Of a DNA stretch of 64,000 bases, positions 22,701 through 34,700 are shown one piece after another (within the stretch, counting starts at the first letter, position 1; each line of letters begins with the position of its first letter). The DNA lies in assembly GCA_009746045.1 (NCBI GenBank), contig RPFO01000253.1:2833975-2897974 (forward strand), given 5' to 3'. This stretch comes from Mesostigma viride (lineage: Eukaryota > Streptophyta > Mesostigmatophyceae > Mesostigmatales > Mesostigmataceae). Under the pieces are notes generated by a model. The model ran no database searches. It had not been told where the DNA came from and was given only the letters and a program-made list of their open reading frames with translations. The translations under genes were made by a program, and so were the position numbers.

Positions 22701-25700
22701 ATAGTCAGGAATGATGAAACATGCTAATGGGAAGTTTGCATTACAGAGCAGGCAAGTGCACCCATGATTGGGTGCTTCGCTATGAACAGAGTGCTAGGTC
22801 TAACTCACATAGTCTAGCTCACTGGTTTACCCCGACATGGTGTGGCCTTCTAAATCAATGGGATCTGCAAAGCTGAAAAATGGAAAGGTTAAAGACATGT
22901 AAGAGAAAGAAAGCCAGCTTCATCGTTATGGCTTTCGCTGTCCATTGCTTCCGAGTTGTACCACCCGGGCCCAGAAGTCATCGCCATTATTTGCAGGCAG
23001 TGCTTGCGTTGAGCCACCTGCATCGCTCTCCTCGCAGCCGCCCTCATCCGTTACTAGAGTCGTCCTCAAGAAGATATATCATATCTGCCTGTGCCTAATC
23101 TCAAACGATGTGTGGAGTGTGTCCAAAGCCCGCCCACCGTTCGCAGTGTCGGCCAACGATACAAAACCATCACCTTGTGTGCTTGTGTGAAGTGTATATA
23201 GGTATCTGAGCCCGACGCCCTGCAACAAGATTGCGTGTTTTCTTTCCGTCGCGTTTCACTTCCTTGGTGCAATATTAGATAACCAGAAAACGAGCAAAAC
23301 AAGGTCAGCTGGCTCGACTGTAAAACAAAGTTTTTTCGCTTAAGACAGTAATACGTCGAGGATGCGTTTCGGTGGATGCGTACTGCAGCCAAGACTTCGG
23401 TTTAGCACATTACCCCTTCAACCAGGCTTCCACGATTAAATTCCGCTGGGCCCATTTGTGCTCCGGGCGCTGCGTAATCCACGCGGCGCTGCAGGTCTTT
23501 GAAGGTAATTTGATTTTCGGCAATATATACGGAATTGTTGAGCTTCGCTCATTTTATATATGACACATGGACAGGCTCAAAGGGGACCGACCTGCCGTAG
23601 GTAGCGTAAGACCTGCGCTTGTCACGAGGGTACTGCATCGGCCGGCCCTTTTTGTGCTGACGCTGAGTGTGGTTCCGGCGTGCAGGCCTAGGTAGCTTCT
23701 AACGTACGTCACTAGATCTTGTACCTGCGCCAGCCGCCAGGCGTGGCACAACTGTGATGGGCAGTTAGTACACCTTGTACCTGCGCCAGCCGGCAGGCCT
23801 GCGTGGCGCAATGTGAATGATAGTCAGTACTTGGAGTGGTGTAGGGGACGTAGGGAGGCCTCTTTTCAGCCTCGCAACTTTATCCCAGCATTTGCTGACA
23901 AGGTCGGCTGGCCGGAATGGCGGCTGCGCTGAATGGAAGACGATGCTATCAGCCTCTCCGGGCGTGGAGAGGCCTAGAATAAATTTCTTTATGGTCGCCA
24001 CCAACCGTTAAAGGCCACGGTAATGGTTGGTGGGTGGGGGGCTCTACGATTTGAGTAAAAGGGTGTGATTTCCGGCGCTGGGCCCACTGACGATTCCCTT
24101 CTACCCCTGGGTGCGGCAAGCAGCTTCCTGACTCTGGGGGAGCTGCGTCGGACAACGTCAGGGAAGGAGCCATACAGGACAGGGCCAGCGGCTACGGTGG
24201 AAAGAATCATGTAAGTGGAGGCGAATCTGCCTTAAACGTGGAGATGGCTAGCGCGGGGTGCCAGGGTAGCCCATAACTGCCAGGAGCCTGACAGCGGACC
24301 CGATCTTTCGGCCTGTGGCCACACGGGAGTTTCAGGGAGGATGCGGGGCTGGAGCAAATCTTGGTGGGAGGAGCGCGCTCTTCATCATTGCCCAGTTTTT
24401 CAGCAAAGAATGTTCGCCCGGCAGGGCTGAGATTCTGGCTGTTTTATCGCCTTTGTTTTCATCCTGTATGATGCATTACAGGAAAGGCAATAAAGAGTTC
24501 GGTTCTGCAAGGCGAGCATATCTATGCCATAAAGTACAATTTTCCTACCAAAACTCAAGCCCTGGTCGGGGCTTTGGCTTAGCAGTTTCCAAGCCAAGGC
24601 CTTGGTAGGGTAGAGGGCCTATCGCCACAATGGCTTCAATGCCGGGAAATCCCAGCCTCAGGGGTGGGGCTGGTGCTGGGTCGTGGGCTTGTGAGACACG
24701 GTTCGGGGGTGTAAGGCCTAATGAGCAGCCGCTGGAAACCGCCCCCCTAACGGGGGGAACGACATGGGTGCCGCCCTGCGTCCGCCGGGAAACCGCAGCG
24801 GCCACACGGGGGCGGCAGTACAGCCGCGGCAGCGTGCGGGAGGGGGGCCAGGGGCGGAAAGAAACTCGGCACCAAGGCTGGCGACAGCCTTGGTGGCCAG
24901 GTAGGATGTGTGGGGGCAACACCTTGTGTTTGAGTATGCTGGGCCCCCAGCATGGTGCTACAATAACCAACTTGATAATGATGTGCACTGAGTTTGAAGG
25001 TGTGGTATAGGCTGTCCGTATAAAGCCTAGCACACAAAAATGTAAAATAAATGTTTCTCTTGGTGGGAAGGAACTCCAATTGACCAAAAACAAGAAATGT
25101 ATTTGTTGAGCTTCGCTCATTTTATATATGACGCGTGGACAGGCTCAAAGGGGACTGGCCTGCCGTAGGTAGCGTAAGACTAGCGCTTGTCACGAGGGTA
25201 CTGCATCGGCCGGCCCTTTTTGTGCCGACGCTGAGTGTGGTTCCGGCGTGCAGGCCTAGGTAGCTTCTAACGTACGTCACTAGATCTTGTACCTGCGCCA
25301 GCCGCCAGGCGTGGCGCAACTGTGATGGGCAGTCAGTACACCTTGTACTTGCGCCAGCCGGCAGGCCTGCGTGGCGCAATGTGAATGATAGTCAGTACTT
25401 GGAGTGGTGTAGGGGACGTAGGGAGGCCTCTTTTCAGCTCCCACCCACCCACGCTGCTAAGAGGGGCAACACCTTGTTCGAGTATGCTGGGCCCCCATCA
25501 TGGTGCTACAATAACCAACTTGGTAATGATGTTCGCTGAGTTTGAAGGTGTGGTATAGGCTGTCCGTATAAAGCCTAGCACACAAAAATGTCAAATAAAT
25601 GTTTCTCTTGGTGGGAAGGAACTCCAATTGACCAAAAACAAGAAATGTATCCTATGGTAGCATCACGTATATGCTTGACACGCGGCAATTACACTTAAAT

Positions 25701-28700
25701 AAAATGACAGGTGGTGCTATGGACTACTGGACCAGTGTTCAGTCCATGAGCTGACACCTGTTACAGGCTCATGATGACGCATATTGTACATGATGACAAC
25801 TGGGTAGACTCATAAGTTGCATTGCATACACGAGCCAAGCACAAGGCATCGTGCAAAACCCATGTCAGTTTTTCCTCTGCCCAATCTAACGTGGTGCCCT
25901 CTTTCTCTCTGTTGTATGCCTGTTGGCAACAGGAGCTTTTTTGGCGCAGGATTTCAAGGGACAATAGCACTTAACCTTGCTTCGCTCAGTGTGCTGGAGT
26001 ACTTGTGAGTGCGCTTGGCAGATGACTCAGACCTCCTGTAGGATACCAAGTCATATTAATCATAATCCATTTACCTCGGGGGATGGCAGAAACAGTTCAC
26101 AAGTTTGCTGTTACTACATATGATCTCTTCTCTACATCCAACAAGTCATAGAAGGATTAACCAGTTAAAGAAAACTTGTTGAAAATTTTCATTAGTTAAT
26201 CACACATGTTTTGGCCCAGTTTGAAGTGGGCAAGGTGTTGGGGTGGCATTTGTGCTTATAAGTAACAGGTCGTGTGCACGTACACATGTATTACTATTTC
26301 AAAATGTAAATAACGTGCATGGTCAGAATTAGCTGAAAATCTGGGCCTGTATGTAAAGCCCCCATCCTGGGCCAATTTTGAAGGGTCTGACCTTGTCTAG
26401 CTGCCATGTGTACATCGATATGATTTTTCTTTGGAAGGCATCGGATAAAGTGTGTGTTTAAGGGGAGGTGGCACCCCATAACCCTTAAAAATTGACATAT
26501 GCTACTGTAATATCAATAAAAACTCATTTGCACCATGCTGAAATATGATTGGGGACACTAAATAACATATCTGGTGAGTAATCCAGTGCTTGTTGGGGGT
26601 ACTTCCCCCATATATACGCCAATATTGTGCTATAAATAAATAAAAAAAAGCTAATTACCTAGGGCTGGGTATGCCCCAGTTAATGCACACTTTGCTGGTA
26701 AAAGGTTGTATGCAGCGTTCATAGTTCCCTGAGTTTGTACCTTGCTAAGATATTTACATCATGGAAATGGCAAACCCTTACTTTTATTTATTTCCCCGTA
26801 AAACAGCCCTTTTTAACCTGACATTTAGAATAACGTTTTTTAAACACTTCAAATAAACACTTTAAGCCACGGCAAAAATCCGTTCTAACAGGGGGACAGC
26901 TGTGGTCCAAGTCCCAGGTCATTCCCACTAGTTATAAGGGTATGCGTGCTAAGACCTGAACATATGCTAATTAATGGAGGGTTTTCTTTGTATAAGGCCA
27001 CCTAGCCATGATGTTTTCCACCTAAAAAGCCAGAAAGCATGCCCCACTCGATCACAAAACATAGGCAAACGGCTATAGGCACCTCATCTGCCCTCACCTA
27101 CCCTCGGGTCGGGCAACCTTGCCAGCGCAAGCATAGCAGCTCCATCGCTAGGCATACATGCCAAGAGAGCATACACATTTCTTAAGCCAAGGTTACCGCG
27201 TGCTCAACCCAAGGTAACATTGTAAACTTCATGCCAAGAACTCAGCAAATCAATCACCAAAAGCACATATAGCGGACTCTTGCATACTGATTACGACACA
27301 TGCTCAAGGTTGGGGGTCACTGTGACACGAACTGATATGGGTTTCCTAGACGACCACCTGACAGGCGCTAAGGACCACTCAGTAACCAAGTAAACACAAT
27401 TACACTTTACATGCCATCCAACATGCATCAAATCCATGCTGAATATGCTACGAAGTACAAAGGGGTGCCCACACACCTCATAACCCTTCACCGTCCCTTG
27501 AGCATGGCCAGACGTATAAATATGTGAATATAGCAATAATGATGATACTGCACTAACATGCCTAACCAGCTTTTTATATGTTTCTCCCAGGTTATCAAGA
27601 GTGTAAGGTTGATGCCAACCAAGCTAATCAACACAACAGCAACTTCTTAGCTGCCCTACCCGACTTTGGCAACAAACAGGAACAATTTGGAGGGCAAGCA
27701 ACCAAGGAGATCATGCCATACAAAGCTTGCATGCAGTCAACCATGTCAGCCATGGTTGGCTCAGCACATTGCAGTCTTGTCACATCATCTTAGAAAGGGA
27801 AAGCTAAAATAAACCAATGGTGGCAGCTATCTACATGCAGTCACACAAATGCAATATGTCCAACATGATCATAAACAAACACTTCCTTCCCTGCACCATA
27901 AAACATAAAGAAACCATGGGCAGCCGTTCAGCTTCTGAGCGCTGTGAAGAGGCTGCGACGAAAGGGTGCGTCACTGTCAAACAATAATGTGTTGCCAGTA
28001 GCAGGAGAAACGTAGAACTGCACACATATTAACATGATTGCTGTATTATATAATGGAAAGCTACCAACTCGGCTGAGTGTCAAAGCAATCGCTATGTGTG
28101 TCCTCAAGCATTATCCAACCTAATATCCTTATATTTGGCTGCATCCAAAGCTGCCAGCACAGAAGCTTCTTTTCCGAGCCTTATTAGTTCCCCAGAAAAC
28201 TGGCTGCCACCGTTGCCTGCATCCATTCCAATTTATTCAACACCACCAAATTAGATCAGACCAGCCCTCGTGCGATGGCGCATACAGAAAAAAAAAAAGC
28301 CACTTACTAAAAGCCCTCCTCACTGTGAAACAGCTAAGCCATTTCTTCTTGGGCATGTGCTTGGCCGCCTCATCAAACGGCTGCTTCTTCCGGTTGTCAC
28401 AGATGGCCCCGACCGCGCAGTGGCCCATGAGCAGCCACCCGGTCAATGGCGCGCAAGCTGGTGTAGAACTAGTGGTCCATTGCAACCATGATGGGGCATG
28501 CCAGCACGGACACCATGCGCTCCACCAACTTGAATGCATGGTCCTCCTACTGGACCTTGTAATATGTAGGTCTCCGCCTTGATGAAGTAGCCCGTCTTGT
28601 TGTTCAGCGCAAACTGCTTGCAATTAAAGGGCTCGGGCTTGGTTGAAGTGTCGCACTTGATGGGACACTTAATTATAGCGCCCGGACCGTCGGGATCAAG

Positions 28701-31700
28701 CACTCATTCAGAGCGATACGTTCGCTGCGCTTCACGTACTTTGGGTACAGCGCGTTGAGGTGGTCATCCAACCGCAGCATATGCCATGCATAGAATGTGC
28801 TCCCTGGGATCAGTGTCGTGGAGAGGGCGCTTGGCAGTCGTCTGGCAGTGGAGGAACTGCACAATCTGCTGCATGAAATCGCTTGAGCAGCATCACGTCC
28901 TGGAATCCAGGTGACAGATTTGCCCACACCCAACCCTTCGCTGGCGAAGTAGTCCTCCCTGGCAAAGTAGTGCTTGGTGACTTGGTCAGGGCCATGCTGA
29001 TGATGATTGCCAGGAATTTTCCCAGCTTGTGCATTGTGAGTGGGTGCCACTCACGCGCGCTAAGCTTGCCCACTTCGTTGAACTCAGCATAGGCGTTGGT
29101 CTCCTTCACAATCTTGGCCATCACATCACGTCGGGACGAAAAAAGAGCGTACAGCCCCAATAGGGATGATTTCAGCTGCTCAAGTGAAAGGTTTTGAGGG
29201 CAGGCATGCAGTGGCCGCCGGCGGCGGAGGCGACGTCGTGATGTCGGGAAAGGAGACTGTTCTGGCTTGCCGAAACCAAATTTCCATTTCATCTCGGCTG
29301 GCTGCTTTGATGCAAGCGCGTCGTCAGGAAACGGAGCCGCAACGTCGAGCTCAAGCTTACGACTCGGTGACAGGCCACCAGCGGGCGCAGGACGGGGCAT
29401 GTAAACCTTAAGTCCATCATCGGGCGCGGCCGTTGCAGCACCATCGGCCAGTGCCGCTCGAGTACAACATCTTTTCGTAGGCTTGCTGAGTGCATGCTTC
29501 CGGATCGCGTTCCCTGCAGCACGCTTCTGCCGTGGCTTGTGGTCATTGACCGGAGAATCCTCGATATTGACGCTCTTGTCATCGTCGTCATCACTGGTGT
29601 CAGATTAACTGCCATCGGCCCATCGGCGGCCCCTCGTCATCACTGTCACTGAGCTCACTGGGAAGGGGGGTCGGGTTACCACAATCTTTCACCATAGCTT
29701 CATGCTCATCCTTGCTGCACAAATATGTATGAAAACCTGCTTTCGGCGGAAACAACACAGCTTGCGATCGTCCGGCAAACTGCACCGTGCGCCCTGCCCG
29801 TTCAACTTCACTGCCGTTACTGGGTCTGGAAATAAAGTTTTGGTGCAATTTTCCCCATAGCTATCGATCGTCTACTGTAAGCCAAATGCCTCCGCAGGCG
29901 TTGCAATCAAAAAGCCCATTTTAATCGTAAATGTGCGCACATCCTCTGGCTATCGTCCGCCACGTCTATGTCCACGCCTGCAGATCGTTTTTCTCGGATC
30001 CTTTTTTTTCTTTTTTTTTTTTTTGCGCGTTCTGATAGCTGTGCACCAGAGTATACCCCGTAACTTGACTTTCCTCAATGTGTTCGCTATAGTCCAGCAG
30101 TCAGATACGTCAGACAAGCGTCCTACGTGCAGTTTGGATCTAGGTCTCGGCGTTGACCGAAAATTTTCCCATGAAAGCCTTCCCGCGCAATCTGCAGGTC
30201 TGCCACAAAATCATGCCAATTTTCGCCTAACAGTGGAATTCACTGTTGAAGAATCGGCACCAGGATAGTTTAGGGGTTAACTCTCGTAATTTCCCTAGCT
30301 TTTACATGCCAAAATTCTCAAGTTTGCCTGAAATCCCGTGCCGTGGGTACCTCAGCTGACGGTGTGCACGCGGTGCACCGCTGTTCACGGTACGGCATGG
30401 TACCGGGGAAATTTTTCGGCGCAAAAACACATTGCAGCGGCAAGTCCCCATGCAGCGATCGATTGGGCTTACTTCATAGCCTTAGTATCTATAACTGCAG
30501 TGCCCAGCCACAGCATCCCGGCCCATAATTTTACCCTAGTCACTTCAGCACTTTTCATATGTACCGCCACCATCTGCGCAGCCAAATGGGACATCCAATG
30601 AGCGGTCTTCCCAGTCTGCTGGGGTTTCTCACACCGTAATAGTAAACTGTCTGAGCGGCCTGGCATCCCATGCACCTAACAAGAACAGCCTGGGTGTCGA
30701 ACACCAGCCTTTTTGAGGGGGGTTGCTAAACTAGCGCGCGCATGTACTCGACTTCAGGTCAACCAGCAAGATATGCCGCATCTTGGGGATTGCTCTCTAA
30801 AATGCCTGAATTTGATGGACTAGGTTAGCAACAATGTATAGGCAGCCAACGCCACACTTTTTTACTATGGATTTTCACTAACATGGTCCAGGGCGTAATC
30901 ATCAGCTTTTACAATTTGACGGGTCCACTTTCTGTGGAAGAGTCTCATCTGGTAGTCCTGTTGGGTTTTCTTTTCTTGTAACCTCGGCTCTAGCAAACAT
31001 TTTAGGCTGAAAGAGTAACGAGGTAGGCGCACACACAAGTCGTGTTCACTACAACTTAGAAAGGATCTTGCAATTGAGGATTTGCTGAAATATGTGATCG
31101 TTTCCTGATCCTCCCCAAACTTCCAGCTGAGGGGCATTTGACGGAAGTGGCCCGGCATTCTTGCGTAAGCCGAAGGCAGTTGTGATTCCGGGCGCAAAAA
31201 ATCCTTTCGCCATTTATTCAGGCGCAAAAAATGTAAGGCGATTGAAATGCCGTCCGGGCAAGGCGGAATGCCATGAAAGGAGACAAAAGCAAACACACCT
31301 AGGTAAGCCTCTTTTCTTTTCCCGGCCACCCTCGCTATGTTTTTGTAAGGGGGTTCAGGCTAATTCAGACAAGCAATTTGTTGTTCCATGAGCATCGGCA
31401 TCTGAGATGTGGCCTCCCTTTTGTATGTGCCTTAGTAATCTTTTTAATAAACAGTCTGGGTACCCTACAGTTCCACGGTTAATGGGTTATGATTTAATGT
31501 TTGCTACAGTAAGGTCAGATGTTGGGTCAGCACTCAGCCGGTCATGTTAAATGCATCCCCCTCGCCGACGCATTGTGGTACTGTGCTAGGACTGGTGTGT
31601 GGATTCTTGGATTAAGTTCTACAGTAGATGCTGCCTTGGTTTGATTGAGTACAAGACGTGGACCTACATGGACACTAGATTTAAAGTGGAAAAAAGAAAA

Positions 31701-34700
31701 ACATTAACGTAATATCGCAGGTCATGTTTTTTTCCAACTTGGATTTCTGGCATGCGCAGGGAACTATCTCAAATGCAACTGTCAGGGACAATTTCTTCCC
31801 AGCTGTCTTCACCGCGTCTCCGCGCTCTGTGAGTTCCGTTGCCGGATGATTGGAAACTTGCTTTATGTTTGCTATTATGTCATATTTCCTTTTTCGTTTA
31901 CTGTCTATTTGTTCTGGGAGCATTGTGCCCGCATCCAACTTTTTGCCCCCAGATTGGTTGTACTCTTGTCGAGGTACATTCCTGCGCATCAACCCGGTAG
32001 TACCCTGTGCAGGTTCCGTGCTGGGACAACGGGTAGGGTACATCGCGGTGTATCCTGTCCACTAGGGCCCTGGACCATGTAGTGGCCCCCACCCCACCCC
32101 GGTACCTCAGCAATAGTGACCGTAGGACTTTGTAGGACAAAGTCCCAAATTGACGACGGCTTTACTTAAGTCGAATCTTTGATAACATCCGAGATTTACA
32201 GAGACGCTCTGTGGCCACCTCGCAGTATCAGGGCGGTGCCCCTTCTCCTTCAAACAAAGCTTTGGCTGGCTGTTGGCTCCGGGGCATTTGGGGGGGGGGG
32301 ACAGGGGCATACAGTGGTAAATATGGAGGAGTCTGTAAAAATTAACTGCTAGTATTAAACGATCTGCAGGAAATCTTCTCTGTACTTACAGCAACCCTGA
32401 GGTGCGGCAAGGTCTATATTAATATCGGTACTTACTAACAAATATCAACATGTTAAGTCAATGTTCACCAAACAAACTTTCTCAATACCTGACCAAATTT
32501 GTGTCTAGAAAGAGCTTGGTGTAGCTCACAGCCTGCACTATCCACTTCACCTTATTTCTAAGCCATCTGCTCATTTCTTAGTTATTAGTTATGTTACGGC
32601 GGGCTCGAAGGGGGCCGATCTGCCGTATGTAGCGTAGCTCTACCATACGTCACCTACACCATGTGAGGTGCTTGTGTGACATAGGACTAGAGTAGAAGGG
32701 GACCGGTACTACTGTCAAGCGTGCCCGCCCTTTTGAGGGGGGGGGGGCGCCTTGATGCCATGTGATCTGTCATGCATCACCCGTACTTAGGGTGGTGTGG
32801 TGAACGTAGGGAGGCCTTTTTGCAGCTCCCACCCACCCTCATTTGCTGCTGTTGGGGCACCAGATTGGACCCAGGGGGCATGTGCTGGGCCCCAGCATGG
32901 TGATCTGGCCTAACTTGAGAATGACTTGTACGCTGATTTGAGTGTGGCTACGCTTCACTAATTAAAGCCTGCGGCCTGCGCGCAATTGTTGTAATAAACT
33001 TGTTGATTTTGTAAGAAGGCACTCCAACGGAGCTTAGCTTCAGCACCTATCTGCAATAAATGTAGAAGACGGTTTCTAAGTCGTATTTTTCGTTCATCGC
33101 TATTAGCGGCGTATTTCGCACAGCAAGTAAAAACATCAGCATCTATGAACATGATACGATTAATGTAGGGGGTAAAAATTGGTAAGCCTGCCACAAATAT
33201 GAGCGATGCGACATTACTCCTGAATCACCATCGCCCATGGCTGTCACTCGCAAACATGTGAGTCTTCCTGACATTTTGAATGGCAAAATAAAACCGAGTA
33301 AAAAAGCAATTCAGCACGCAGTGCATGCCCCTGATCAACAAGAACAGGTGGGTTTGCATGTGAAAGAAACTGCCTGGTAGAGCCAACTTGGCTATACTCC
33401 CCGTCGGCCAAGTAGGACCACCATTGACAATGGTGCTTCTCTGAACACAGTTTCTTTATAGCGAGATGGAAGGGTAGCCGCTATGACTAGGTTACAGGGT
33501 TCACGTGACATACCTTTTGAGGCCTGTGTGGCCTGATCCGGAGCGGAAGTTGCAAGGGTTTGTCCAGGTTCCTGGCCAGGTGGCAAGAGCTGCCTTGTGA
33601 TACAATCCCGCCATGCACTGGTTAGGTTTCTGTCTCAAGGCCGTAGTGATTACCTAGACCTGAGACTTTTCTCTCACGCAATAAGTGACCTAAGAGCCCT
33701 GGCAATCTTACATAATACACCAGGAATCAGAACACCAATTTGCGCCATTTGTTCAGAAGCAAAACTTGCGTTGCGAAAAAAACGCCATCCAGGGCAAGTT
33801 TGCGTGACACGCAAGAAAGACAAAACAAACTAAACTAATCCATTTCTGGCCTTGCTTTGCTTTGCATGCATCACCACAAAACATCAAATTTATTACAATA
33901 TGTGTGCTAGCTCTATACGGTGGAATAACACAGACATGTCTACCAGATGGCAACACGGCCATCTGTATGCTAGGGTTAGCACACTATGTGAATGTGCAGG
34001 GCCAGCCCACAGCAGCTGTGCCCCTGCTCTACCCCTTTTGCCAGGGTGGGTGGGTGGGAGGCAAAAGAAACAACCTACTTCCCTAGAATGGAAGCCTACC
34101 TTTTATAGCAACCACCTGTCCAGCCAACCCCTACCTGGGTGGCTGGGGTACAGGTGCCAGCACAAAAAATACATATTTTTTTTCTAAAATTGTTTTTTCT
34201 TTTTGTGCTATACGGCGTTGCATTCTCCTCTCAGCAGGTTAGTCATAGATAAAATGAGCATAGCTCACCAAATCCATTTCTGGCCTTGCTTTGCTTTGCA
34301 TGCATCACCACAAAACATCAAATTTATTACAATGTGTGTGCTAGCTCTATACGGTGGAATAACACAGACATGTCTACCAGATGGCAACACGGCCATCTGT
34401 ATGCTAGGGTGAGCACACTATGTGAATGTGCAGGGCCAGCCCACAGCAGCTGTGCCCCTGCTCTACCCACATCTCCTTACATGGCTAACAGCCGAAAATA
34501 CGTAGGACATGCCAAAAAGAAAATTTAAACCTAGCTATGGGGGTACTTTGTCCCAACCCAGGTTCACCCTCGGGTTAGTTAAACCATTTCCCCCCTGACC
34601 TCCCACACAAGGGTGAGGTCAGTTGATAGCTAAAAGACGAGAGATGAAATCTGGAAGACGTCAAAACTCGACGCCACCGAAGTGGCGCCGAAAAGCCGCT

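Larger units (their letters stand above)
23535..25650 (+). mobile_element. Z1: complete non-autonomous PAT-like element with split direct repeats
   Basis: The order is A1 (23535-23870), internal part (23871-24910), B1 (24911-25102), A2 (25103-25438), a C-rich spacer (25439-25460) and B2 (25461-25650). A1/A2 and B1/B2 are direct repeats of high identity. A1-internal-B1-A2-B2 is the split direct repeat layout of PAT/Ngaro YR retrotransposons. The 5' end TTGTTGAGCTTCGCTCATTT resembles the D3 5' end TTGGTGAGCTATGCTCAATT, and the 3' end AGAAATGTAT resembles D3's AGAAATGGAT. The CCCACCCACCCAC spacer is also in D3. No coding capacity is visible in the internal part, so the element would depend on an autonomous relative. 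Confidence 0.75.

Noticed and set aside
24545-25120. Minus-strand ORFs inside Z1
   Set aside because: They are not conserved in Z7 and overlap repeat B; no domain.
23535-25650. Z as an LTR retrotransposon or TRIM
   Set aside because: No TG...CA ends, no target duplication, no primer-binding site, and the repeats are arranged A1-B1-A2-B2 rather than at both ends.
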